A DNA stretch of 64,000 nt from Xestospongia muta (taxonomy: Eukaryota; Porifera; Demospongiae; Haplosclerida; Petrosiidae), in contig OY848918.1 in the NCBI GenBank assembly GCA_963693285.1, positions 1,161,001 through 1,225,000 on the forward strand. The letters run 5' to 3'. Positions 1 to 12,189 of this stretch are shown here, one piece after another. A model generated the notes under the pieces. The model did not search any database. It saw nothing but the letters and a program-made list of their open reading frames with translations, and was not told where the DNA came from. Numbering within the stretch: position 1 is the stretch's first letter; each line of letters begins with the position of its first letter. Made by a program: the position numbers and the translations under genes.

Positions 1-482
1 TGGCCATGTTTGTTTTCTATATAAATGTAATATGATGGGAGATAGTTCTCAAATGGATGAGACCAGGTCAACTAGCCTGAAGAACTGGTGACGTTAAAAG
101 TCAATTGAAGATTTTCAACTAGTGTGTTACCTGTATATAATGTATAAATTAAAGTTGAGTTCTGATTAAATTTAAGACTAACCTTCAACTTCCAAAGTTG
201 CTCCCTTTGATTCAACATCCAAGTTTATATCCACCACAATGCATCCAACAATTATCCAATTATTAATAGGTAGTGCTCTTATAGTTAGTACTGATGACAA
301 CACACCAACTGATATATTATAAGTAGTTACTGATATTTATCTGTCTTGATTACTGGAATTGCTGACTGAATGACCTTGTATTGTCCATTCCAATATGTAT
401 GCGTTTCCCGTACTCTCACAGGTAAAGTTTATTAGTGTGTAAAGTTGAACTTTTACAGATGAGGGTACTATTGTGACGTTTG
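1..482 (-). pseudogene. B-type receptor fragment: FN3a plus Ig exon with nonsense codons, cut by window edge
   Basis: Two exons match the B-type array. The Ig exon (183-482, 300 nt) keeps its splice sites and the Cys...Trp...DGxxxGC-like core, but reads AGA TAA ATA where intact paralogues read AGA GAG ATA (stop at 337-339). The FN3a exon (high end 130, running off the window) has TAG for a conserved Trp codon at 72-74. Two independent nonsense changes point to a dead copy. Its upstream side is abnormal: no signal peptide exon precedes the Ig exon, and the sequence joins straight onto receptor scrap at 483-605. Downstream exons lie outside the window. Confidence 0.75.
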
Positions 483-605
483 CTGTAACAAATGAACATG
501 ATAAGTTGCTATAGTGATGGATAAGGAGGAGTGATTATAAATCCCATATCAATCAAAAAATATTATACTCACTAAAAGATGACTCATTCTTTGTTTTAGA
601 GTTGC
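483..605 (-). pseudogene. Scrap of domain C start and FN3b end from a B-type copy
   Basis: Around 492-515 the sequence resembles the first bases of the B-type domain C exon (acatgata-ggttgctat-ggtgatg as at 5335-5355 and 17670-17695). Around 570-603 it encodes the last residues of an FN3b exon followed by its GTGAG donor. The two pieces sit between the dead Ig exon at 183-482 and the FN3b exon of the next copy, so exons appear in an order no working gene uses. This looks like unequal recombination between tandem copies. Confidence 0.55.
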
Positions 606-663
606 TATGGTATTTGAAGAAGTGAATCTCGTATCAATCAAAGTATTATAATTATATACTCAC

Positions 664-1839
664 TGAAATATGATTCATTCCTTTTTTTAGAGTTATTAAA
701 ATGATCCAATATATCAACAATGAAGATATATCTCCTTAGAGGTTCAATATTTGATACAGTGTAGTTATCTGTGACTGACTGACAATCTTCTGATGAAAAA
801 CACATAATATCTTTATGAGCATGCTTTATTACTGTTCCATTCAATAGTGAGTTATCTCTTGTAGTCCCCAGTAATGTGCTATTACATAGAATAGGATTAC
901 CTGTTATCTATAAATATACTTTAGCATTAAAGCATTCTACAAAACCTGTAATTTGCTTACAGTAACTTGAAATTTTGCATTGAAATAATTTTTTTCATTA
1001 AAAACAACCTTGTCAGGTAAAACAATAATGTTGTTTTCTATATATAAGAATAATAGGTTAGTATAAATGATTATTAACATTATATTACCTTCATTATATT
1101 CCTCTTGAGTACTAACATTACTAGAACTATATTCTCCACTATGAGCTATAACAGTAGCAGTGTAAATATCACAGACTATGAGGTTATATAACTCATAAGA
1201 TGTATCATTAGTGATATCATTATATAGTAACTGGCCATGTTGGTTCTCTATATAAATGTAATATGATATTGGAGTGTTCTCAGATGAAAATAATGGATGA
1301 ATCCAAGACAAAATATTGAGACTAGATATTAACTGGAGGTTTTCTACTGGTGTGATACCTGTCATTATATTGAATGAAATAAAAATGCACTAAGACAGTA
1401 CAGAAACAAACCTAAAACTGTTAAAATAGCTTCTTTTGTTATGATATCAAAGTTTTTAGTGATCACAGCACATCCAATGACAGTTATTAATATTCCATCT
1501 TTAATAGGTAGTGCTCTTATAGTTAGTACTGATGACCACACATCAACTGATATATTGTTAGCAGTAGTTACTGATATTTCTTTGTCTTGATTACTGGGAT
1601 TAGTGAGGGAATGACCTTGTATTGTCCAATGAAATATGTTTTCCACACTCTCACAGGTAAAGTTTATCAACGTGTAAAGTGGAACAGCCACTTCTGCGGG
1701 AGTTAATACCACAGTGATGTTAGCTGTATTGAAGTAGATTAAAAGTCTTTTAAAATATAATGTTGCAACTTACCAGTAGCATCTGTCTTTCCTAAAATGA
1801 GTGAAAGACTCCCACTACTATTCTCACTACGTTGATCAT
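664..1839 (-). pseudogene. B-type Ig/FN3 receptor copy A with frameshifted signal peptide
   Basis: Exons with matching phases: signal peptide 1774-1839, Ig 1412-1723 (Cys, Trp and a second Cys visible), FN3a 1089-1358, FN3b first part 961-1037 and second part 664-907. The Ig and FN3 exons are open and close relatives of gene D (16.9-18.9 kb). Against gene D the signal peptide exon lacks one base between 1810 and 1825, which puts the ATG at 1837-1839 out of frame and leads to a TAG. No complete domain C, TM or tail follows, only scrap at 483-605. The copy therefore seems unable to make a membrane receptor. A single-base assembly error in the leader cannot be excluded, but the missing 3' half argues for decay. 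Confidence 0.7.
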
Positions 1840-1925
1840 TTTGCTCGAGAGAGTAATAATTATGTCGACCCTTTCGTATAAATGTGCACACCTTCTTAAG
1901 ATGTGTTGGAATGTTAATTAGTCAT
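1840..1925 (-). promoter_or_regulatory. Conserved 5' flank shared by copies A and D
   Basis: Directly upstream of the start codon, about 85 bp (ttttgctcgagagagta, then tttcgtataa, then a cacaccttcttaag-like stretch and gttggaatg) match the sequence upstream of gene D at 18917-18995. Conservation of the flank between copies whose leaders have diverged fits a promoter and 5' UTR. No TATA box is obvious. Confidence 0.45.
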
Positions 1926-2639
1926 TATACAGCGGAAAATCGAAAACATGCAGTTTTGTAGCATAGTTATAACTATAAATAAATAAATATATAAATATTA
2001 CATCTCGGTAATTCATTGGTTAAATTCACAAGAATTTTTCTATAGTTATATATACCATATAGAATTATAATATATTAGTATATACATTATAATAATACAC
2101 AAATTATAATTAATATTTACATAATTATTCACAACATACAAAACTCCATGGATGAACTATCCAGTTATCCTACAGTAAAATTGATATCAACAATAAACTT
2201 TAACATTTACACCCACACAATCTTATCTAACAAGTCGTGCTAGAGAGGATTAAATGGCTAACCACAAAACTACTGACACAAAATTAGTGATTCAGTGCCG
2301 AAAAACAATGAATTTTAATAAGATGAATTGTAGGATTACAGGACTAGTACTTTTTGGATTAGTCTTGAAAAATTATCACAAACTGACTAGACCTATAGAG
2401 ATTTATAATAAGCAGCAATGTCTGTGGAAGACTATAGAATGCTAAATATAACATTATAGGCAGAGAAGTATTAAGCATATCAGTCATACCCATTGTTGTG
2501 GTTTAAGGGTAACCTAATGAAATTTATTGGTTGCTATGTGGGTCAGTGATGTGAATAATTGTATTAGTCGCTTTCAATCATTACATACAACAATATGAAG
2601 TGAGTGGACATGCATATAATTACATAAAATAGATCTATT
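1926..2639. other. Intergenic; part matches the flank upstream of gene D
   Basis: No gene is seen. About 2262-2360 (acacaaaattagtgatt, ttttaataagatgaattg) matches 19150-19240 upstream of gene D. In D this block lies much nearer the start codon, so about 330 bp appears inserted or lost between the copies. A 63-codon plus-strand ORF inside it is not conserved. Confidence 0.5.
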
Positions 2640-3189
2640 CATAATATGTGGTCCAATGATTAATAAGACTGCCTGGCATGCTCCATATCATATGGCAGGC
2701 AGTAAAAATCATCATAAGGTTTTATTTGTACTGTTATTTCACTATAGGACTATATTTGCCAAGTCTGAATACATATCTCTGGTTATAAAAGCTTTTGACT
2801 AGTTACAAGCCTCCATTTATAATGCCCAATTTGAAGTACTCACAGCAGCAATAATTAAATTCATTGGTTCTAATATGTATCAGCAGTTACTTTATCCAAA
2901 CTATTAAATTCATTGGCTTCAAATGTTACATAGAGCAATACAACAAAATGATGGAAATGGATATATGCACGTGTATATAGATATATACATACCACATAGT
3001 CCAAAACAATCTTAGGACTGTCTAGCACTTGCAATGTGCCAGGCAATAAAAAATTCATCAGTAACTATATGTATGGATTAACAATAGTATTTATTAGTTA
3101 AACCAGATCTTGACAACTAATATTTGTTAACATTCCTTGCTCGTGGATAATGTACAACTGATAAAACTATTTTTTATATTGTAGAAATA
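2640..3189. repeat. Intergenic segment duplicated at 22.6-23.15 kb
   Basis: Several blocks recur in the same order at 22610-23150: ttacaa..ctccat..tg.caatttgaag, aacaatcttaggac / aataatcttaggac, and gctaaaccagatcttga. Similarity is moderate with indels. Both copies lead into a decayed TM exon (3.2-3.36 kb and 23.2-23.34 kb), so this is an old segmental duplication of one receptor's 3' flank. Confidence 0.6.
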
Positions 3190-3441
3190 TAAAAATGTTG
3201 TATAGTTAATAATTCAACATACTTTCATTATTGAGTATAATTAATAGCTTCTTCCTCCTCCTGATCTAAACAGTAAGACAACTAATAACGATAAATAGAC
3301 ACTAATGTCATCATCAGTAGTACAATAAGACATCAAATAGAAATTACCTTGAAATACAATACAAGTAGTTTGTTATATAAGAACTATCCCTATAATCAAT
3401 TAATCCATTATCAGAGAAACAAGTACTGTAAAGTGAGTAGT
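3190..3441 (-). pseudogene. Decayed TM exon and domain C scrap, B-type
   Basis: Between 3215 and 3355 the minus strand resembles the TM exon at 23198-23340 (NFYL...; a run of hydrophobic codons), but with frameshifts. Between 3396 and 3441 there is a fragment of domain C (attatcagag..a.tactgta.agtgagt). No open frame joins them. Confidence 0.5.
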
Positions 3442-3494
3442 GGTCAACGTACTTGTCCCAACTAATTTGCCTGTTTTTTAAAATATAATGTTGC

Positions 3495-3660
3495 CATGGT
3501 CACGGAAAGGAAATCACTCGCTTCATTAATAACGGCCATAGTCCGAGTAAGGAAACTACGTACTTCATTAATAACTGACAAGGTGACGTAAGGAAACCAC
3601 ACGCTTCATTAACAACTTCCATGGTCAAGTAAGGAAACCAGGCCTTTCATTAGCAACTGA
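3495..3660. repeat. Minisatellite, four units of about 42 bp
   Basis: Four imperfect tandem units, each beginning ca(t/a)(g/a)gtc or similar, then (a)aggaaa(c/t), then cttcattaa(t/c)aac. Unit length is 41-42 bp. The repeat is less AT-rich than its surroundings. It has no counterpart elsewhere in the window. Confidence 0.8.
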
Positions 3661-4361
3661 AGTTAATACCTCCAGTCCCCTACCGTATACTGACTACATG
3701 CAACAATTGACAATACTCCATGTCATTGATACAATGTATTACCAGCTACACAAACGTTATTGTATTAAGATGGTGTATTGATACGTATGGGATCATGTTT
3801 AGACCTGCTGTTTTTGTATGATCATTGCATAATATGTTACTGAGACCTCTCATAATACTGACCAATCTTTCAGTGGCTCAGAGATGTGACAGTTTGAGGA
3901 TACTCATGACGTAAAACGTGTAATATTACAATTAAATGATTTTATGACATTCTTGCATTGTTCATTGATCTCTGTGTGTAAAATTAACTTTAACTTAGAC
4001 ACTACCATATATGTTCTGTAAAAGATGGCACCATTTTAAATGCTCCTACCAGCAGAAGTTTATACTAGCAATGATAAGTAACTGTCTATTTCTAGAACAG
4101 TCACTATAATAACTACATTAAATGAGTACATAGATAATTACTATTATTTCTTAATTATAACATGTCAATTTGTAACTTACCCCGAGAAGGGGTTAATATA
4201 TGAACTTTAACATTCCTCTTTTCTTTGGAGGAGAGATTGGCTATGCAGGACTGAAATTTAAAGTTGTTTTATACAGTTGATCACATTAACAAGTGTTATA
4301 TTATATACATAATGTTATTTTGTGCATGCATAGATATTTTTATGAGATCACATGTTTAAAA
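3661..4361. other. Intergenic, downstream of gene B
   Basis: No gene or strong repeat is seen. The segment is the 3' flank of gene B, whose stop codon is at 4362-4364. Confidence 0.4.
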
Positions 4362-6570
4362 TTAGGATATGGAAATTTGTTCATAGTCAGCAGTACACGT
4401 CCTATTAGGTTGTACTGTTATATATGATGGATTACTCTCTAACTCCACTCTTCTACTTCTCATCTCTAATCTGTGTACTGTTTCAGACTGATAAATGTAA
4501 GAGTAATTAATCTCTATAGTATACCTTCTTCATATGCAGGATTATGAGTGATACTTTCCTCATTGACTAAGATAAAAATACTTTAAACTTGTTGTAGCTC
4601 ATACCTCTTCCTTTCCTCTTACCATCAACTTCATATTGTTGATGTCTTTTTTTCCTCAAATGCATAGACACAGCAACAATCACCATGGTAACAATCGTCA
4701 CTACTAAACTGAGTGTGCATGTACTAACAACACTTGCAGTAATAATGAAGTGATTGGTAGCTATAATATATAGACAAAATTCATTGCTAATATGACAAAA
4801 TACTAACTTGACATTCCATTTGTAGGCTTAGTGGATGTCATTATACCACTTGTACTGCTGTAAGGGCCCAAACTTGATGTAATGCCTAGTGATATGGTTA
4901 TAAAATTTCCATATAAAATAAATTATCTTACTGATAGTCCCATAACTTGATATTGCACCTATAATAATATTACAATAATATACAGAACAATAGAGTGTAT
5001 ATACGTACTAATGGTAACAAGTGTTTCAGTAGGAGATGGCAATAGTAAAATATATTCCAGTACTTGAGGGTACACAACAGATGGGTTAGTTATAATAGTA
5101 CCATCTACTATATCATGAGCTGTCACAGTATAGTTACCACTAACTGGTAGAGTTATATACTGGTATACTGTACTCTCCTCTATACTGGATTTAGTTATAT
5201 TAATAGACTTGTTAGTTCCTTTAAAAGACTCTCTAAATATCACATGACATCCATCAGCAGTAGATCTCTCAGCAAACCTACACTCTACAACAACTGATCC
5301 ATTATCAGAGTAGTACTGTAGAGTGAGTCCTTGGACATGATAGGTTGCTATGATGACAACAGGAATGAACTCTGATATTAATCAATAACACTAAACTCAC
5401 TAAAATATGACTCATTCTTTGTTTTAGAGTTATTAAAATAATCCAGTATATCAGCAATAAAGATATAGTTCAGTTGAGGACCAATATTTGATACAGTGTA
5501 ATTAACAGTTACTGACTTATCTTTTGATGACATTATGTTTTTCTGAAAATGGTTTCTTTCTGTTCCATTAACTAGTGAGCTCTCTCTAGTAATACCAAGC
5601 AATGTGCTATTACAAAGTCTAGGATAACCTATGACCTATTATATGTGATAACATAATTGTACTAAGTCTATTGTGATCTCACAGTAATTTGGAAACATAT
5701 ATTAAAAGTGTTGTTATGCTCATTAAAGATAACTTCATGTTTTTGAGAAATAATTACATAATTCTCTATATCAATACAAAGAATTGAGATTAATTAACAA
5801 GTATTAGTTACCTTCATTATATTCATCTTTAATTGTAACATTACTAGAACTATATACTCCACTATGAGCTATAACAGTAGCAGTGTAAATATCACAGACT
5901 GTGAGGTTACATAACTCATAAGATGTATCCTCAGTGATATCATTATATAGTAACTGGCCATGTTGGTTCTCTATATAAATGTGATATGATAGTGGAGTGT
6001 TCTCAGATGAAAATAATGGAGAAGACCATGTCAACCAACTTGAAAAGCTAGTAACATTAAAATTAAGCTGGAGGTTTTTTACTTGTGTGACACCTGTTAC
6101 TATGAAATAAAAAGATGAATTCAGATCATTTATACTTACCTTTAACTGTTAAAGTACCTCCCTTTGATACAAAATCAAAACTTTGACCAACCACAATACA
6201 TCCAACAATTATCCCATCATTAATAGGTAGTGCTCTTATAGTTAGTATTGATGACAACACATCAACTGATATATTGTTAGTGGTTACTGATATCTCTCTG
6301 TCTTGATTACTGGGACTGTTGACTGAAAGGCCTTGTACTGTCCATAACAGTGCATTTCCTATACCTTCACATGTAAAATTAACCAATGTATAAAGTGGAG
6401 CAGATAATGATAAAGGAGCTACTGTGATATTAGCTGTATAACACAAATAAACAACATAAAAACAGATTAATTGCAGTTATGAATATTAACTTACCAGTTC
6501 CATTTATAAGCCATGGTGTGGTGACAATAAGCAACAGAGTGTTTCTCAGTATGACTCCAGCCATTGTCAT
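4362..6570 (-). CDS. Gene B: Ig-FN3 transmembrane receptor with two NPxY tail motifs (569 aa, 11 exons)
   Basis: Exons from the 5' end: 6495-6570, 6140-6433, 5812-6093, 5683-5765, 5401-5635, 5009-5347, 4932-4958, 4808-4885, 4623-4760, 4525-4566, 4362-4477. They total 1710 nt and close in frame; introns are 46-61 bp. Start MTMAGVILRN heads a signal peptide (about 1-25). Ig domain 26-123 (Cys, Trp, DGIIVGC); FN3a 124-217; FN3b 218-323, split by the only phase-0 intron; domain C 324-436 with CRFAERSTADGC; Ser/Thr stalk 437-471; TM about 475-505 followed by HLRKKRH; tail with NPAYEE and NPSYITV. NPxY in known proteins binds PTB domains and endocytic adaptors, so phosphotyrosine signalling or internalisation is inferred. 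Many N-x-S/T sequons suit an extracellular surface. Ligand unknown. This is the clearest full-length member of its family here. Confidence 0.88.
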
Positions 6571-7540
6571 GATGTTGACTTCCTGACACTGTGGAATTAT
6601 ACAGATTATACAACTGCTTGTATGACTAATTCCCATAACATTATACCACAAAACAATATTTACATAAACTATTCAATAGATACAATTGAAAATTCACTTG
6701 ATTTTACAATGGAAGTATTTGTTTACTATAATAGTGTAAAGAGACATAAACTCATTGTAGTTCCAATGAGTTATAAGAGGACAATTTACTATACAATATA
6801 GGCTTATTAGTATGCAGTGTTATGAATTCTTAAACAATGTCAACATGGAGCAACATTGTGTTTATTAAATAGATATTAACATATTTTATAACACTAAATG
6901 TACAACTCATATCAGTAAGAAAATCAGTGTTCCTTTGGCTCTTCTCATTGACCTTAATTCTATGAAGATAGGAAGACAAATACATCAGTAATGATTAGTG
7001 ATTGAATAATATAATTAGAACTGGCAAATGGTACCTCCTATCTAATATTAAGCTAAGGCAAACGGATATCTTCAATAATTTTTCAGAGTAATGAACTTAA
7101 TATGCTATCAAGCACACAGTAGTAGTTGCTTAATGTATGAATTGTGGGGATTTTTTTGAAACATTTTTCCCAGACAATCAAAGGATGATAAAGTCAATTG
7201 ACTAGAAATGAATCAATACGTTTACATGCATGTACTATTTTTTAGAGATTATAGAAAAGTCATTTCAGTATAATTATACTTCTAATAACATTATGTGAGC
7301 ATAATAAACTATACTACACTACACTACATTGCATATACATTGTGACAATCCAATAATACAAAATTTGCATAAAAAGCATCAATGCCTGGTTACTAACATT
7401 ACTGAGTCAATAACTAATATATAACAAGTATAGCAACAGCAACAGTAGTAATACCGAGTTGTTATCTCTGGATTTAAGACATATTACTTTGTTTCATTAT
7501 TGAGTTTGGAAAATAATTCCTAGAACTAGCCAAAGCTTGA
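6571..7540. other. Intergenic, upstream of gene B
   Basis: Nearly 1 kb with no recognised gene. The ORFs are short. It presumably contains the gene B promoter; I see no clear core element or duplicated block. Confidence 0.4.
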
Positions 7541-8165
7541 GTTGTTGTGGCACATATATAGGTGTGGTTGTTCAGATGAGAGAACTTATAATGTTGGAGG
7601 AGTGTACACTGTTTGAGAAAGTGCTTTATCATTAAAAACTACCTATAGTTCCACTTGAGGTGGTTGTTATTTTTTTAGACAATAATACACGGTCATATTT
7701 CTCAGTAATAGCTGAACGTTGATGAGTAACTGATGATATCATTACAGCTACAAGATAGAGCTATAATTCTCAGAATTGATAATATTAATATCAATACCTA
7801 ATTGGTAGCTACTGTTTCATCATTGTGATGACAATGTTGATATAAGTATCTGGAATCTTATTGTAGACATAAACAAATGACAACTACATTTAATATACTT
7901 TACTTCACCAGATATAATAATGATATGTTGGGTAGTGTTAATGATGGATCACCAGCAGGAGTGACATGTTCTTCATGTTTAGAGATAAGAAGTCATGTGT
8001 CAGCTTCAGATCTGATCTTGAAAGTACTAGTGCTTTACTGTAGGAATAAATAGTTATTGTATAACACAAACACATTACTATATCAATGAAGCTTCAGAGT
8101 CATCAATAACAGCTAAATTACTAACAGGAAGGTCTTATGGTACCTGAAAGACATTTAAAAGTGCT
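7541..8165 (-). pseudogene. Decayed K-type cytoplasmic-tail exons
   Basis: Resembles the tail end of the K family. About 7590-7745 matches the long K1 tail exon at 49548-49776 (ggaggagtgtacactgtttgaga; ctcagtaatagctgaacgttga). About 7940-8130 matches the K tail cassettes (atcaccagcaggagtgacatg; atcaatgaagcttcagagtcatcaa). Frames are broken and exon order is that of a K gene on the minus strand. It is a remnant of a lost K-type copy. Confidence 0.6.
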
Positions 8166-9870
8166 GCTGCTATCAAGACAAATATCAGTATTATATAATT
8201 AGTTGAACATTGTAAAAGACTAACACATTGCCATGAAAATTTCTTCTTTAGGACTGATATAATCTCAATTATTATATTGATATAATAGGTATTTTATTTG
8301 ATTGGTAGTGCAAAAACTAACTTTTCTTTGTTATATATAATATATAGTGATCTGATTTGATTTGCAATAAGGGACCACTTCTGGCAAAACATTTGTGACA
8401 TCATTTGTGAAAAGGGACCCATTGTTAAAACAGATTGTATACATACATACATACAGTTGCTATGTATACACAACTATTCATGGTAGCTGTATGTATATAA
8501 AACTGTTTTTGAGGTGAATATATATTGCACTTCATTGTGTTGTTTGTGATGTTCTTGAAGTAATGATCTGTAAAAATAATAGTCTCTGTGTAATTATAGG
8601 GTCATAATCATCATACTATAACAATTCATCATATATTGCTCACATATTGTTTACCGTTTGTTCTATAATGTTAAACCAAACATGTATCAAGAGATCATTA
8701 ATTGAAGTATACTATTTACTTTGTGGTGATCCTTGAATATATTCACTGATACATTTCTTAAGAGTGAGATCTTTAGACATACTTTAACAACAAGTGCATG
8801 ACAACACATACTATAGTATGAAAGGACATTTAGACTTTATATTTGTCTGGATAACCAATACTAAAAATCAACAAACAAAACCAAGCTATTATACAATACA
8901 ACAACCAATCTAAATACATCTAAGGATCTGTCAAGGACTCTATTCCTTATGGACTCCTTAGATGTATTTTGATTGTTTGTTGTATTGAATTTTAGTATTG
9001 GTTGTCCAGACAAATTAAAAGTCTAAATGTCCTTTCATATCTATTACACTTCTGTCTAAGACTTTTCAACATACCCTAGTAATTGGTGACTTTACTCCTT
9101 TTGATTATGCATAGACAGACACCCAGATCAATAATCAATAGGAGATGGCTCTATCTTGCATTTCAAAAATAGCATTAATGTCAACAGATAGTTATATGCA
9201 GTATACAGACACCAATCAATAAACAACAAATTAATTACAAAACAGCAGTTAAATACAGAAAATCCATTTAAATTTGTTGTCATTGTCTTCTTCCATTTCA
9301 GTCATAATTCAAGTTACTGTCATTTTTTTTCTTCATTCAGCTTGTACACTGGAACCATAAATTATATCACATATAACTGTGGAATATTACAAACTAGATC
9401 AAATATGGAGTTTCATATAATAATCTGGTTCATCTTCAATCATACAGAATGGGTGCATAAAGTAGATGAAATATACATTCAGATTTCATATAAAAAGTTT
9501 CACATTAAATTTATATAGTGAGTCTAGTTGATTCAATCCTCTTGATATGAAGTAGTATTAATAACAAGATGGGCTTCATCATAGCTTCCTATGATAATTG
9601 GGAGTTGGTGAGGTTGTTGCTGCTCTCTCATCATAACTTGACAGATCATCAGATGTTGATATAGCATTATCAATATAATGATCAGTGTGTGTTGTTTTAA
9701 TTGGTTCAGTAAAGAAGAGTTCTAACCAAAACAATTCTGTAGAATCTACAATGATAGGATAAAAATGACCAATAACATAACAACAATATCATGACCTCCG
9801 ATGTAAGTATATACTATACTTACTGTGTGTCTGTTTAGTAGTATCTGATGTCTTGTTAGTTTTAACAGGT
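8166..9870. repeat. Intergenic segment duplicated at 26.64-27.8 kb
   Basis: Long collinear similarity: the ggaccacttctgg...tttgtgacat block, the acaactatt..tg.ta...tgtatg block, ttgctcacat.tttacc, ctagtaattggtgac, and the final gatgggcttcatcat.gctt block recur at 26660-27800. The copies differ by indels and by the foldback element at 8818-9038. No coding capacity is evident. Confidence 0.7.
8818..9038. mobile_element. Foldback MITE (about 221 bp) with an empty paralogous site
   Basis: The left half reads atgaaaggacatttagac...tttgtctggataaccaatact and the right half is its near-perfect reverse complement, ending ...agtctaaatgtcctttcat. Arms are about 100 bp with a short centre, so the element can fold on itself completely. 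The duplicated flank at 27300-27325 goes straight from gacaacaca to actagtaattggtgac without it, so it entered after the segmental duplication. No ORF, so non-autonomous. Exact ends and target duplication are unclear; about 10 bp on either side may belong to it. Confidence 0.85.
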
Positions 9871-10560
9871 GGCACATCATCATCAGGACATTGCTAGAAT
9901 GTCTTCTAATTGCTATGTTGTTATTGTGAATTATATGTTAACATCAATATGTAAGACTATACTTTAATGACAACTAATATATTATTTGTTTATTAGGTAT
10001 TATATTATTGGTGGTGTTGGTGGAACTGTCTTGCTGATTTTTGTATTAGTACTGTGATGTTGTCATGTACTGTATGTTAAGCATATAGTATAACACGATC
10101 CCGCTGTGATTAAAGCACTAGACTACACAAACATAACTCTTTGGGCTGTTAAAGGTCAGTTGAGATATTAATATTATTTTCTGTGCTTCACGTGTGACAA
10201 ATTTTGAAAACTAGGTTTTAGGCATCTAATGATGTAAATAATAATCATGATCATGCTCACATCCAGAAGCAAGGAACCTAGTCAGTGTGAAGCAATGTTT
10301 TGCTTGATGAGTACTATGGTCAGCCAGTTAGGGTATCTACTTACCAATAACAATTTAACTATACAAACAAAACAAGTAAAGTAATACCACAAAAGATTTT
10401 GTTTCAGGAATAAATTCATTTTTAAATTGAATATATAGCATTTCAGTTTATTCATTTTATTTATATATAATATGTAAGCTGTAATTTTTCACTACTACAT
10501 GTAGATAAGATTAAGTTTGACTTCCTTGCAATGCACAGCATTACCAGATTCTTCTGCAGG
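9871..10560. other. Intergenic
   Basis: No gene, repeat family or receptor scrap recognised. Sequence is AT-rich with stops in all frames. Confidence 0.4.
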
Positions 10561-10602
10561 TTACACTTCATCCTGAGGTAAACCATCTTCTCTAGCTAAA
10601 GG

Positions 10603-10780
10603 TTACATTTCATACGCATTCTGAGGTAAACCATCTTCTGCAGGTTGCATTTCATCCTGATGTAAACCATCTTTTCTAGGTAATTGTTGTATTTCATATG
10701 CATTCTGAGGTAACATCAAACCCCAATTGCAATCAAGGTCTCTGTATAGATATGAATAATTTTGTCCTTCACTATGTAAA
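10603..10780 (-). pseudogene. Receptor tail exon with repeated AYEI/AYEM tyrosine motifs
   Basis: An open frame entered from an acceptor near 10780 (TTTACATAG) reads EGQNYSYLYRDLD..., then LPQNAYEI..., then a second copy ending DGLPQNAYEM and TAA at 10603. Past the stop the repeat continues (AREDGLPQDEV...PAEE), and the stop aligns with a CAA codon of the upstream repeat, so the tail was probably longer. Tyr motifs (YSYLYRDL, AYEI, AYEM) suggest a signalling tail. It lies downstream of the TM exon at 11842-11936 and could be the displaced tail of gene C, but phases were not connected. No family name recognised. Confidence 0.45.
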
Positions 10781-11048
10781 TTCATCATAATCAAGCATAA
10801 ATCATTCTTTTAAGTGCTAACTGTAAGACGCTATAGAGCTGTTAATTAGCATTTTTGGAGTTAACGAATTTTTGATTTGTCACACACAATACAGTAGACC
10901 TCATAGCAAATAAGATACTGTAAGTACAGTATCATAGATAATAGAGTAAATGGAAGAGACTTAATTTATTTTATCTGTAGTATCTATAATTATTTTTTTC
11001 ATTTTGATTAATGTTGGCAGTCAGCATATGTACCCAAGGGTTAATTTT

Positions 11049-11345
11049 CTCCATCATCATACATATATTAATCTAGAAAACATGCACACCAGTATTGTGT
11101 ACAAGGTAGAAAAAATGTATACAATGTTAAGAGAAGGGCGCTGTAATTATTTACCTCTATGATATCATTTGGTGCTCTAGCTCCACCCTATAGCAATGAA
11201 ACGTTAATACATTCATGACATCATCTCAGTTCTCAAAAGATCATCATACATATATTAATAAATAAAACATGCACACCAGTATTGTGTACCAGGTAGAAAA
11301 ATGTATACATTGATAAGAGAAAGGGCGCTATATAATTGTTTACCT
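11049..11345. repeat. Tandem duplication, period about 184 bp
   Basis: The block atcatcatacatatattaat...aaacatgcacaccagtattgtgtac..ggtagaaaaa.tgtatac...aagag.aagggcgct occurs at about 11054-11160 and again at 11238-11345. Similarity is high. No coding content. Confidence 0.75.
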
Positions 11346-11796
11346 GATTATTAATAATTACATTATCTCAAGATATTATAATGTAATTGTAATCAGCATT
11401 TTCTATAGGGGAAGTAATTATAATGTAATTGAAATTATACTAAGTAATTGTAATCAATTAGTAATTCAGTGCCTTATAGTTTAATGTGTTAAATATGTCA
11501 GCATTTTTTGCTGGCCAATAAATCAAAACAAGTGTGTAAATGTGAGTTTAACATTCTTTACATAATATTGTGCAATGTGTAATTGTGCATTGTGCACTAA
11601 GCAGTTACATGACTGACAACACTACATGTGATTTGTCACTGAATGTAGCTGTATCAACTGCAGTCACACTGTGTGAAACAAATGATATGGCTACATGCAG
11701 CAAAGGGAAATGTAATTGTAATTGTAATTATTACTTGAAAAAAATTGGCAATTTAATCATTACTGTTGCTGTAAAATGACAACAATCACAACAACC

Positions 11797-11800
<4 letters not shown>

Positions 11801-11830
<30 letters not shown>
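11801..11830. repeat. (TA)n microsatellite
   Basis: About fifteen TA dinucleotides, directly beside the donor side of the TM exon at 11842-11936. Confidence 0.9.
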
Positions 11831-11831
<1 letters not shown>

Positions 11832-11841
11832 AACCACATAC

Positions 11842-11936
11842 CTCAAGTGATGTCCTTTCCTTTATCCTCACATATACACAAATGCTAACTATTACTATGA
11901 TCAATATAACTATCGTAACACTAGCAAAGATACTAA
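11842..11936 (-). pseudogene. Isolated transmembrane exon, possibly displaced from gene C
   Basis: Read on the minus strand from a TTTTAG acceptor to a GAG|GTATGTGG donor, it encodes about 20 hydrophobic residues (ASVTIVILIIVIVSICVYV) followed by RIKER, a typical stop-transfer. The acceptor is phase 2 and the donor phase 0, unlike the phase-1 TM exons of genes B, D and E. It sits just beyond the LTR element that interrupts gene C. It is either gene C's TM exon with an intervening exon lost, or an orphan from another family. Confidence 0.5.
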
Positions 11937-12056
11937 AATATAAGTGCAATCAATTGTAACATCCTTGGACCTATAGTATTGATAAAGACACTTATTTTAA
12001 ATAATATAATAATTGCAGAGATTTTGTTACCAAAATAAGATGCATACCACTTACTG

Positions 12057-12184
12057 TGTATACACTTGGCTGTTATTGGATTATAGCAAAGGACTTTCTT
12101 TCATCAAACAAAACGCAAGAACACACTACTTCACAAAAATCATAACAACTTATATAGTAAAAACACATAGAATGTTCTAGAACC
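12057..12184 (-). repeat. 3' LTR of the BEL-like element
   Basis: 128 bp, highly similar to 13781-13908 (shared core ggattatagcaaaggacttt and acatagaatgttctagaac). It follows the zinc-knuckle codons directly, with no intervening sequence. Confidence 0.8.
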
Positions 12185-12189
12185 AAAAA